DNA of 11,151 nucleotides from JAICUY01 sp038250515 (lineage in GTDB: Bacteria > Chloroflexota > Limnocylindria > QHBO01). The stretch is taken from NCBI GenBank assembly GCA_038250515.1, contig JBBSCG010000061.1:1-11151 (forward strand), in the 5' to 3' direction. Made by a program: the position numbers and the translations under genes. Positions 5,805-11,151 of the stretch are shown piece by piece. Below the pieces are notes generated by a model. That model ran no database searches. It was not told the DNA's origin and was given only the letters and a program-made list of their open reading frames with translations. Within the stretch, counting starts at the first letter, position 1; every line of letters begins with the position of its first letter.

Positions 5805-5822
5805 CATGCGCCTGACGACTCA
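5805..5822 (+). repeat. 18-bp direct repeat, first copy
   Basis: CATGCGCCTGACGACTCA here recurs at 5865-5882 with a single change (A to G at the fourteenth base), exactly 60 nt downstream. Each copy sits inside a different large inverted repeat, which suggests the hairpin unit was duplicated and then diverged. Confidence 0.75.
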
Positions 5823-5864
5823 TTGGCGCACGTGACGGCCTTTCACCCTCAAACGCATTGTTTT

Positions 5865-5882
5865 CATGCGCCTGACGGCTCA
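5865..5882 (+). repeat. 18-bp direct repeat, second copy
   Basis: CATGCGCCTGACGGCTCA matches 5805-5822 at 17 of 18 bases. Its last four bases run into the inverted copy of the palindromic repeat that begins at 5879. Confidence 0.75.
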
Positions 5883-5917
5883 AGTGCACGACAGCCGCCC
5901 GCTCACACTCGTTTGAG
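5879..5917 (-). repeat. Palindromic dispersed repeat, copy B (inverted)
   Basis: Read on the minus strand these 39 bases match 2058-2096 at 33 positions without gaps. The ends CTCAA and TTGAG are conserved and the changes cluster in the centre, as expected if the hairpin stem rather than the loop is under constraint. The copy is 3.8 kb from copy A and in the opposite orientation. Confidence 0.8.
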
Positions 5918-5955
5918 GCAGCACAGAATCAACGGCCGCCAGAGGCACCGAGCGG

Positions 5956-5961
5956 TACCAT
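5956..5961 (+). promoter_or_regulatory. -10 hexamer TACCAT for the O-methyltransferase gene
   Basis: TACCAT is followed by 7 nt and then GTG 5969, the same arrangement as TATCAT and GTG 3031. It overlaps the alternative start ATG 5960, which could not be at the 5' end of an mRNA from this promoter. No clear -35 box was seen. Confidence 0.45.
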
Positions 5962-5968
5962 GCAAGGC

Positions 5969-6619
5969 GTGTCCGCACGCACCCTCAACCTGACCGATGA
6001 GCTCCAGGACTACGTCCGCCGGCTGGGCGTCCGTGAGCCGCCCGTCCTCGCCAGGCTGCGCGAAGAGACCGCCCAGCTCCCGCAGCGAAACATGCAGATC
6101 TCGCCGGAGCAAGGCGCCTTCATGGCCATGCTCGTCAGGCTGATGGGCGCCCGGCAGTGTTTGGAGGTTGGCACCTTCACCGGTTACTCGTCGACTGCGG
6201 TGGCGCTGGCCCTGCCGGCGGATGGCCGCGTCACCTGCTGTGATGGTTCGGTCGAATGGACCGATATCGCCCGCCGCTACTGGGCCGATGCCGGCGTCGG
6301 CGACAGGATCGACCTGCGCATCGGTCCGGCGCTGGAAACCCTGAAGAGCTTGGAGGAGCGAAGCTTCGACTTCGCCTTCATCGATGCCGACAAATCGAGC
6401 TACGACGCCTACTACGAGCGCGCGCTGAAGCTGGTGCGCCATGGCGGGCTGATCGCCATCGACAACGTGCTGTGGAGCGGCCGGGTCGTTGATGAGGCGG
6501 ATCGCGACGACGACACGCTCGCCATCCGCGCACTGAACGACAAGATCGCGACCGACGAGCGCGTCGAAATGGTGCTGCTGCCAATCGGGGACGGTCTGAC
6601 TCTCGCCCAGGTGCGGTGA
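5969..6619 (+). CDS. Class I SAM-dependent O-methyltransferase (COMT-like family)
   Basis: The 216-residue protein is the usual size for the bacterial O-methyltransferase family related to catechol and caffeoyl-CoA methyltransferases. With GTG 5969 as residue 1, motif I is CLEVGTFTGYSS at 64-75 and the acidic SAM-binding loop follows at CCDGS (90-94). The metal and catalytic region FIDADKSSYDAYY spans about 137-149 and IDNVLWSGRV about 164-173. D138, D140 and K141 plus D165 and N166 match the metal-binding and catalytic positions of the family, so Mg-dependent methyl transfer to a vicinal hydroxyl is likely; the substrate is unknown. GTG 5969 is chosen because TACCAT lies 7 nt upstream. ATG 5960, three codons earlier, is the alternative if translation is not leaderless. 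The gene converges on the phosphatase gene with a 16-nt gap. Confidence 0.88.
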   Translation: MSARTLNLTDELQDYVRRLGVREPPVLARLREETAQLPQRNMQISPEQGAFMAMLVRLMGARQCLEVGTFTGYSSTAVALALPADGRVTCCDGSVEWTDIARRYWADAGVGDRIDLRIGPALETLKSLEERSFDFAFIDADKSSYDAYYERALKLVRHGGLIAIDNVLWSGRVVDEADRDDDTLAIRALNDKIATDERVEMVLLPIGDGLTLAQVR

Positions 6620-6620
6620 A

Positions 6621-6633
6621 GTCGCGACGCGAC
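6621..6633. terminator. Small hairpin between convergent genes
   Basis: GTCGC and GCGAC form a perfect 5-bp stem around a GAC loop, just after the methyltransferase stop and before the phosphatase stop on the other strand. It has no T-run on either side and is short, so a terminator role is only suggested by its location. Confidence 0.25.
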
Positions 6634-6635
6634 GC

Positions 6636-7238
6636 CTAGTTCTGGACCGCGGCCTCCGCGAAGCCATAGCCGCCCATCACCCGCCAGCCGATGCCGTCGT
6701 TCTCGAGGTGGTAGATCGCCGGGTTGGGCATGGCCTGGTGGAAATCGAAGCCGACGGCCGGCTCGAGCGCCTGGAGGATCAGCGTGATGAGGTTGCCGTG
6801 GCTGCCGACCAGCAGGCGGCCGCCGTACGGGTGGCGCACGCGCAGCAGGTCGAGGGTTGCGATCGCGCGCCGTTGCGCGGCACGGCCGGTTTCGCCACCT
6901 TCGACCGCGTACTCGGGATCGTCGTACGAACGCCGGAGGTGCTCGCGCCAATCGTCGAGCAGTTCCGGCATGAGCAGCCGTTCCCGCATGTCGAGCAGCT
7001 CGAGGACTCGCAGGCCCCGACGTCGCGCAGTCGGCTCGACGGTTTGCCGGGCGCGCGGATAGGGACTCGAGTACACGGCGCTTAGGTGGAACGGCTCGAG
7101 TTCGTCGGCGAGCTCCTCGGCGGCGTGTCGGCCGGCTTCGGAGAGTGGTCGCTCCTCGCTCACGCCGGATGTGCCCAGCGGGACCCCCTCGGCGTGACGT
7201 ACCAGCAGCACGTCAAGCGTGCCGAGTCGCGGTTGCAT
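6636..7238 (-). CDS. Histidine phosphatase superfamily protein (phosphoglycerate mutase-like)
   Basis: This 200-residue protein has the branch-1 histidine phosphatase pattern. LLVRHAEG (11-18) carries the phospho-accepting His15 with Arg14, and SSPYPRARQT (57-66) provides Arg62. Glu86 in MRERLL is the likely proton donor, and LVGSHGNLI (143-151) carries the second catalytic His147. GGET at 114-117 is a usual conserved turn of this family. Members dephosphorylate sugars, nucleotides, cofactors or proteins, or act as mutases; the family label alone does not tell which. ATG 7238 is preceded on its strand by TAGACT exactly 6 nt upstream and by no Shine-Dalgarno, so a leaderless mRNA is likely. 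The gene is divergent from the large cyclase-ATPase gene, with 130 nt between the starts. Confidence 0.88.
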   Translation of the reverse strand: MQPRLGTLDVLLVRHAEGVPLGTSGVSEERPLSEAGRHAAEELADELEPFHLSAVYSSPYPRARQTVEPTARRRGLRVLELLDMRERLLMPELLDDWREHLRRSYDDPEYAVEGGETGRAAQRRAIATLDLLRVRHPYGGRLLVGSHGNLITLILQALEPAVGFDFHQAMPNPAIYHLENDGIGWRVMGGYGFAEAAVQN

Positions 7239-7244
7239 GCCCGC

Positions 7245-7250
7245 AGTCTA
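7245..7250 (-). promoter_or_regulatory. -10 hexamer TAGACT (minus strand) for the histidine phosphatase gene
   Basis: On the minus strand TAGACT, 6 nt, ATG 7238. This is the third gene in the window with TAGNNT exactly 6 nt before ATG, and it predicts a leaderless transcript. Confidence 0.6.
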
Positions 7251-7310
7251 GGCAACTGATTCCTCGGGTGAATCCAAGGCAGGCCGTGCCACCGCCGGCT
7301 GCACGGGCCG

Positions 7311-7340
7311 TTGACCGTGGTTGATCGGACCGGCGATACT
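7311..7340 (+). promoter_or_regulatory. Sigma70-type promoter TTGACC-N18-GATACT for the cyclase-ATPase gene
   Basis: TTGACC at 7311-7316 and GATACT at 7335-7340 are spaced by 18 nt, close to the housekeeping consensus. Transcription would begin near 7347, giving a leader of about 22 nt that contains the ribosome binding site at 7358-7362. Unlike its neighbours in the window, this gene therefore has a recognisable -35 box and a led mRNA. Confidence 0.55.
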
Positions 7341-7357
7341 GCGCTCGCCCCTCGGTG

Positions 7358-7362
7358 AAGGA
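7358..7362 (+). promoter_or_regulatory. Ribosome binding site AAGGA that decides the GTG start
   Basis: AAGGA ends 6 nt before GTG 7369. The next residues are the first zinc-ribbon CxxC (ICPSC), so 7369 is preferred over the in-frame TTG 7321, which overlaps the promoter and lies upstream of the predicted transcription start. Confidence 0.65.
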
Positions 7363-7368
7363 ACACTC

Positions 7369-10300
7369 GTGATCTGTCCAAGCTGTCAAGCGACCAATGA
7401 AGCCGGCCGCAAGTTCTGTGGCGAATGCGGCACACGCCTGGCGGTGACCTGCGCCGCATGCGGCACGGCGAATACACCGGGCCTCAGGTTCTGCGGCGAG
7501 TGTGGCACTGAGCTGACCGATGCCTCGTCCGCCGCCGGGCCCGCCTCCGCGTCAGGCCCTGCCTCCGCCACGCCGCGCGACCCGAACCAGGGACAGGCCG
7601 AGCGGCGCCTCGTCTCGGTGCTCTTCGCCGATCTCGTCGGCTTCACGACCCTCTCCGAGTCGAGCGACGCCGAGACGGTGCGCGAGGTGCAGGCTCGCTA
7701 CTTTGCGAGCGCGACCTCGGTCGTCGAGCAGTACGGCGGCACCATCGAGAAGTTCATCGGTGATGCCGTGATGGCGGTGTGGGGCACGCCGACCGCCCAC
7801 GAGGACGATGCGGAGCGGGCCGTGCGGGCAGGGCTCGACCTGGTGGAGGCGGTGCACCACCTGGGCGAGGAGCTCAGCTTCGCGCTCCAGCTGCGTGCCG
7901 GCGTCCTGACCGGCGAGGCGGCGGTCACCATTGGTGCGACGAACCAGGGGATGGTTGCCGGCGACCTCGTGAATACGGCGAGCCGTCTGCAATCGGCCGC
8001 GGCGCCCGGCACCGTGCTCGTCGGCGAGGCGACGTATCGGGCGGCCGCGGGCGCCATTGCATTCGAGCCGGTCGGCGAGCAGGACCTCAAGGGCAAGGCA
8101 GCGCCGGTCGCAGCCTATCGGGCGTTGCGTGTGGTCGCCAAGCGCGGCGGCGTCGGTCGCAGCGACCAGCTCGAGGCACCGTTCGTGGGTCGCGAGGCGG
8201 AGCTGCGCCTGCTGAAGGATTTTCACGCCGCCACCGGCGAGGAGCGACGGCCGCGGCTGGTGTCGATCATGGGCCAGGGCGGCATCGGTAAGAGCCGGTT
8301 GGTCTGGGAGTTTCAGAAGTATCTCGACGGCGTCACCGAGGTGGCGTACTGGCACTACGGGCGCTCGCCCGCGTACGGCGAGGGCATCACCTTCTGGGCG
8401 TTGGCCGAAATGGTGCGCGGTCGTGCCGGCATCGTGGAGGGCGAGGACGGCACGGAAGCACGCACCAAGCTGGCAGCCACGCTCGACGAATTCGTGACCG
8501 ATGAGGGCGAACGGCGCTGGATCGAGCCTCGCTTGCTGCAGCTCCTCGGGCTCGAAGAGGCGACCGGGGCGAATCGGGAGCGCGAGACGCTGTTCGCGGC
8601 GTGGCGCACCTTCTTCGAGCGTATCGCCAACCGAGGAACGGTGCTCCTCGTCTTCGAGGACCTCCAATGGGCCGATGAGGGCCTGCTCGACTTCATCGAC
8701 CACGTGCTCGACTGGTCGCGCGACAGACCGCTGTATCTCATCACCCTGGCCCGTCCCGAGCTGCTCGATCGACGTCCCGACTGGGGTGCCGGCCGCCGGA
8801 ACTTCACCTCGCTCCTGCTCGATCCACTCTCCGACGACGCCATGCGCGAGCTGCTGCGCGGCCTGGTCCCCGGCCTGCCGGACAGCGTCGCGACCGGGAT
8901 CCTGGAACGAGCCGAGGGGATTCCGCTGTACGCCGTCGAAACGGTCCGCATGCTGCTCGGCGACGGTCGCATCGAGCGTGTCGGCGATAGCTATCAGCCC
9001 GTGGGCGATGCGCAGCCGCTCTCCATTCCGGCCTCGCTGCAGGCGCTCATCGCAGCGCGGCTCGACGGGCTCGACCCGGCAGATCGGGCGCTGCTGCAGG
9101 CGGCATCGGTCATGGGCAAGACGTTCACCGTGGATGCGGTGGCCGATGTGAGCGGCGAGGATCCCGAGACGCTGACCGCGCGGCTGCGCGCGCTGGTGCG
9201 CCGCGAGCTGCTGACCCTGGAGGCCGACCCGCAGTCCCCGGAACGAGGGCAGTACGGGTTCGTGCAGGGCCTCATTCGCGAGGTGGCCTACGGAGGCCTG
9301 GGTCGTCGGGACCGACGTCGCCTGCACCTCGCCGCGGCGCGACATTTCGAAACGCTGGATGACGAAGGCATCGCGGGGGTGCTCGCCGAGCACTACGTGG
9401 CCGCCTATCAAGCGCAGCCGGACGGTCCGCAGGGTGACGCGGTGGCGGCGCAGGCACGCGTCGCACTGCGCGGCGCCGCCGAACGTGCGGTCTCGCTCGG
9501 CTCCTTCACTCAGGCGACCGGATACCTGGAACACGCGCTCGAGGTGACGAACGATCCCGACGAGCGCGCCCAGCTGCACAAGGCGGCAGCGGATGCTGGG
9601 CGTCACTCCGCGCGCGACGCCGATGGCATGCTCGCTCATTACCGGGCGGCGCTCGACCTCGTGGGCCAGACCGGTGATCGAGCCCGGCTGCTCGAGGCCA
9701 CGACGGACCTTGCCAGGGCGACCGGCTGGGTTGGTCATACCGAGCAGGCCGCAGCGATGATGCACCAGGCTCTCGCGGACTTCCCGGACTTCGACGGCAC
9801 CCCGGGATGGGTCAGTCTCAACACCGAGCTGTCCCGCGTCTACATGTTGCTCGGCAAGGTGACGGAGGCGCTGGCGTGCAGTGAGCGGGTGCTGCCACTC
9901 GCCGAACATCTCGAGCTGACCCGCGACGTCCTGGAGCTGCTCGTCACCCGTGGCGCGACGCTCGCCACCGCTCGTCGGCTTGGCGAGGCCATCGTGCTGC
10001 TGCTCGGCGCCGTTAGCCAGGGCCGCTCGCTGCAGCTCGCCGAGCTCGAGCTGCGGGCTCGCGTCAACCTGAGCTATGCCACCGCGGCGCAGGATCCCCA
10101 CCTTTCCTACCGCGTCGCGCGCGAGGGTCTCGAGCTTGCCCGCCACCTCGGCATGCGCGGTCCGGGTTCCTACCTGCTGAACAACGCGGCTGATGCCGGC
10201 CTGAGGATGGGGGAATGGGACTGGGTGGTGGACCAACTCAGTGAAGCTGTGGCAGCGGACCCGGAGGGCGACTTCGGGGCGCTGGTGCACACTGCCCGGC

Positions 10301-10932
10301 TTGCGGCGTTTCGCGGTGAGGAGTCCGAGACGATGATCGCCAAAGCAGCGGCAATCGTCGAGGACTATACCGAAGTGCAGGCTTTCTCCATGCTCGATGA
10401 CGTTCGCAGCGACGCCGCCATGGCACTTGGCCGATTAGCGGATGCACGCACGCTCGCGATCAGCAGCTATCAGCGGCTCGACGCCCCGGACTCCACGGCG
10501 CGGGCCCGAGCCGGGCGGCTATCCATCTGGCTGCGCGACGTCGACCCGATCCGAGAGTTGCTGGCGGAGCAGCGGCAGGTTCCCGGCGCCGTTGCGAGGA
10601 TCACCGAGCTCGAGCTCATGGCCGGGCTCGCCGCCCTGGAGGGACGCCCGCGCGAAGCGATCACGCTCTTCCGGGATGCCGCCGCCCGGTGGCGCGAGCG
10701 GGGAATTCGATTCGAGCTGGCGTTGTGCTGCCTGACGATGGTTCATGCGCTCGGCACCGGCTTCCCGGAGGTGCGTGAGGCGGCGACCGAGGCGCGCGAG
10801 ATCTTCACCCAGCTCGGAGCGAAGCCGCTGCTCGCGCAGCTCGAGGCGGCTGAAGCAGTCGAGCCACGCAACCCGACGGCCGCAGCGCCAAGTTCAAAGA
10901 TGGCTTCCGGCACGTCGCCCGCCCGCAGCTGA
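7369..10932 (+). CDS. Double zinc ribbon/class III adenylyl cyclase/STAND-like ATPase with C-terminal helical repeats
   Basis: This is a 1187-residue multidomain signalling protein. Two zinc ribbons come first (C3, C6, C17, C20 and C28, C31, C42, C45). An Ala/Ser/Pro linker (52-72) leads to a class III cyclase domain at about 78-256. All key cyclase residues are present: metal ligands D88 (LFADLVGFT) and D132 (KFIGDAVMAVWG), adenine-selecting K128 and D199, and transition-state N202 and R206 (GDLVNTASRLQ). This predicts synthesis of cAMP rather than cGMP. A predicted ATPase follows at about 270-560, with Walker A GQGGIGKS (302-309) and Walker B TVLLVFEDLQWAD (424-436), then a winged-helix-like segment near 565-660. 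The remaining roughly 500 residues are Ala/Leu-rich helices of TPR type with no recognisable LuxR helix-turn-helix at the end. There is no transmembrane segment, so it is probably cytosolic. The architecture is typical of large families in Chloroflexota and actinobacteria; the input signal is unknown. Confidence 0.92.
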   Translation: MICPSCQATNEAGRKFCGECGTRLAVTCAACGTANTPGLRFCGECGTELTDASSAAGPASASGPASATPRDPNQGQAERRLVSVLFADLVGFTTLSESSDAETVREVQARYFASATSVVEQYGGTIEKFIGDAVMAVWGTPTAHEDDAERAVRAGLDLVEAVHHLGEELSFALQLRAGVLTGEAAVTIGATNQGMVAGDLVNTASRLQSAAAPGTVLVGEATYRAAAGAIAFEPVGEQDLKGKAAPVAAYRALRVVAKRGGVGRSDQLEAPFVGREAELRLLKDFHAATGEERRPRLVSIMGQGGIGKSRLVWEFQKYLDGVTEVAYWHYGRSPAYGEGITFWALAEMVRGRAGIVEGEDGTEARTKLAATLDEFVTDEGERRWIEPRLLQLLGLEEATGANRERETLFAAWRTFFERIANRGTVLLVFEDLQWADEGLLDFIDHVLDWSRDRPLYLITLARPELLDRRPDWGAGRRNFTSLLLDPLSDDAMRELLRGLVPGLPDSVATGILERAEGIPLYAVETVRMLLGDGRIERVGDSYQPVGDAQPLSIPASLQALIAARLDGLDPADRALLQAASVMGKTFTVDAVADVSGEDPETLTARLRALVRRELLTLEADPQSPERGQYGFVQGLIREVAYGGLGRRDRRRLHLAAARHFETLDDEGIAGVLAEHYVAAYQAQPDGPQGDAVAAQARVALRGAAERAVSLGSFTQATGYLEHALEVTNDPDERAQLHKAAADAGRHSARDADGMLAHYRAALDLVGQTGDRARLLEATTDLARATGWVGHTEQAAAMMHQALADFPDFDGTPGWVSLNTELSRVYMLLGKVTEALACSERVLPLAEHLELTRDVLELLVTRGATLATARRLGEAIVLLLGAVSQGRSLQLAELELRARVNLSYATAAQDPHLSYRVAREGLELARHLGMRGPGSYLLNNAADAGLRMGEWDWVVDQLSEAVAADPEGDFGALVHTARLAAFRGEESETMIAKAAAIVEDYTEVQAFSMLDDVRSDAAMALGRLADARTLAISSYQRLDAPDSTARARAGRLSIWLRDVDPIRELLAEQRQVPGAVARITELELMAGLAALEGRPREAITLFRDAAARWRERGIRFELALCCLTMVHALGTGFPEVREAATEAREIFTQLGAKPLLAQLEAAEAVEPRNPTAAAPSSKMASGTSPARS

Positions 10933-10980
10933 GCGACTGTCCGGGACCATCGGGCCATTGGGCGGCGGTGTCGAGGCAAC

Positions 10981-10986
10981 GACCAT
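10981..10986 (+). promoter_or_regulatory. Weak -10-like hexamer GACCAT before the lipoprotein gene
   Basis: GACCAT lies 6 nt before GTG 10993, the spacing seen at the leaderless genes, but it lacks the first T of the hexamer. It is offered only as support for the choice of start. Confidence 0.2.
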
Positions 10987-10992
10987 GGCGTG

Positions 10993-11151
10993 GTGCATCG
11001 CATCACCACTCTGCTCTCGCTCGCGCTGCTGGTAACCGCGTGCGGTCAGGCCGCGCCATCGGCCTCGCAGGCGCCATCGGCATCGGTCGATCCATCAAAT
11101 GACGGCGCGCAACACGCTCTCGTGCGTTCTATTCGTCCAGCGCGTCAAAAC
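10993..11151 (+). CDS. Lipoprotein, N-terminal part only (cut by window edge)
   Basis: The frame from GTG 10993 stays open to the end of the window (53 codons). It begins with a type II signal peptide: a basic start (MHR), a hydrophobic core TTLLSLALLVTA and the lipobox VTAC, with the lipidated Cys at residue 17. A low-complexity APSASQAPSASVDPS linker follows, as is common just after the lipidated Cys in exported proteins of such GC-rich bacteria. It would be attached to the outer face of the cytoplasmic membrane. The mature domain lies mostly beyond the window, so the function (for example solute binding) cannot be told. GTG 10990 is an equally possible start one codon earlier. The gap of 60 nt after the cyclase-ATPase gene shows no clear terminator. 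Confidence 0.6.
   Translation, partial: MHRITTLLSLALLVTACGQAAPSASQAPSASVDPSNDGAQHALVRSIRPARQN

Larger units (their letters stand above)
5722..5918. repeat. Nested inverted-repeat region with CTCAAAC/GTTTGAG words
   Basis: Within about 200 nt the word CTCAAAC or its complement occurs five times and makes overlapping perfect stems. CTCAAACC 5722-5729 pairs with GGTTTGAG 5751-5758 and encloses the deacetylase stop codon. GTTTGAGT 5752-5759 pairs with ACTCAAAC 5768-5775. GAGGGTGAA 5776-5784 pairs with TTCACCCTC 5842-5850. CCTCAAACG 5847-5855 pairs with CGTTTGAGG 5910-5918. A small stem TGCGCC/GGCGCA (5807-5812/5825-5830) sits inside the third. The first two stems exclude each other, and the last two share 5847-5850. 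No open reading frame with recognisable similarity was seen here. It occupies most of the gap before the methyltransferase and could act as a 3' end structure for the deacetylase mRNA or be a cluster of mobile palindromic elements. Confidence 0.75.

Noticed and set aside
5752..5918. Integron attC-like or CRISPR-like interpretation of the repeat cluster
   Set aside because: The GTTTGAG/CTCAAAC words do not fit the GTTRRRY/RYYYAAC cores of attC sites, there is no integrase, and repeats are not separated by uniform unique spacers as in CRISPR arrays.
7552..10290. A 912-codon open frame on the minus strand opposite the cyclase-ATPase gene
   Set aside because: It is rich in His, Arg, Gln and Gly with no recognisable domain. 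Long antisense frames are expected opposite GC-rich coding sequence, and the plus-strand frame has complete catalytic motifs.

Overview
The window is GC-rich, densely packed bacterial DNA that reads as chromosome. No plasmid, phage, insertion sequence, tRNA, rRNA or CRISPR signal was seen. Several features suggest an uncultured high-GC lineage, most likely Chloroflexota, with an actinobacterium as the alternative: leaderless starts, GTG starts, a zinc-ribbon/class III cyclase/STAND-like ATPase fusion, a tandem GNAT protein, and a membrane-anchored PD40-type propeller with a Pro/Ser linker. This assignment is inference from gene style, not from a marker gene.

Layout: (1) 44-2046, plus strand: a DtxR/MntR-type metalloregulator, a 67-residue two-helix membrane protein and a tandem-GNAT acetyltransferase. 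(2) 2047-2112: a 66-nt convergent gap almost filled by a 45-nt palindromic repeat. (3) 2113-2997, minus strand: a nitrilase-family amidohydrolase. (4) 3004-3063: a compact divergent promoter region whose plus-strand arm carries a possible leaderless 10-codon leader ORF. (5) 3060-5734, plus strand: a tight three-gene row of membrane-anchored beta-propeller protein, DUF971 (GBBH-like N-terminal) zinc protein and PIG-L/LmbE deacetylase. (6) 5722-5918: a nest of inverted and direct repeats, one of which is a second, inverted copy of the palindrome in region 2. (7) 5969-6619: a class I O-methyltransferase, convergent with a histidine phosphatase at 6636-7238 (minus). (8) 7311-10932: a canonical promoter and RBS driving a 1187-residue double zinc ribbon/adenylyl cyclase/ATPase/helical-repeat protein. 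(9) 10993-11151: the start of a lipoprotein gene cut by the window edge.

The genes do not form one obvious pathway. They look like housekeeping and stress or signalling genes: metal-dependent regulation, thiol- or amide-type small-molecule chemistry (GNAT, PIG-L, nitrilase, O-methyltransferase) and cAMP signalling. The tandem GNAT and the PIG-L protein resemble the families of mycothiol MshD and MshB/Mca, but nothing here proves a thiol pathway.

The most notable points lie outside the proteins: a recurrent leaderless promoter architecture (a TAGNNT -10 hexamer exactly 6 nt before ATG at three genes), possible micro-ORFs coupled by ATGA overlaps, and a dispersed palindromic repeat family built on the word CTCAAAC/GTTTGAG.
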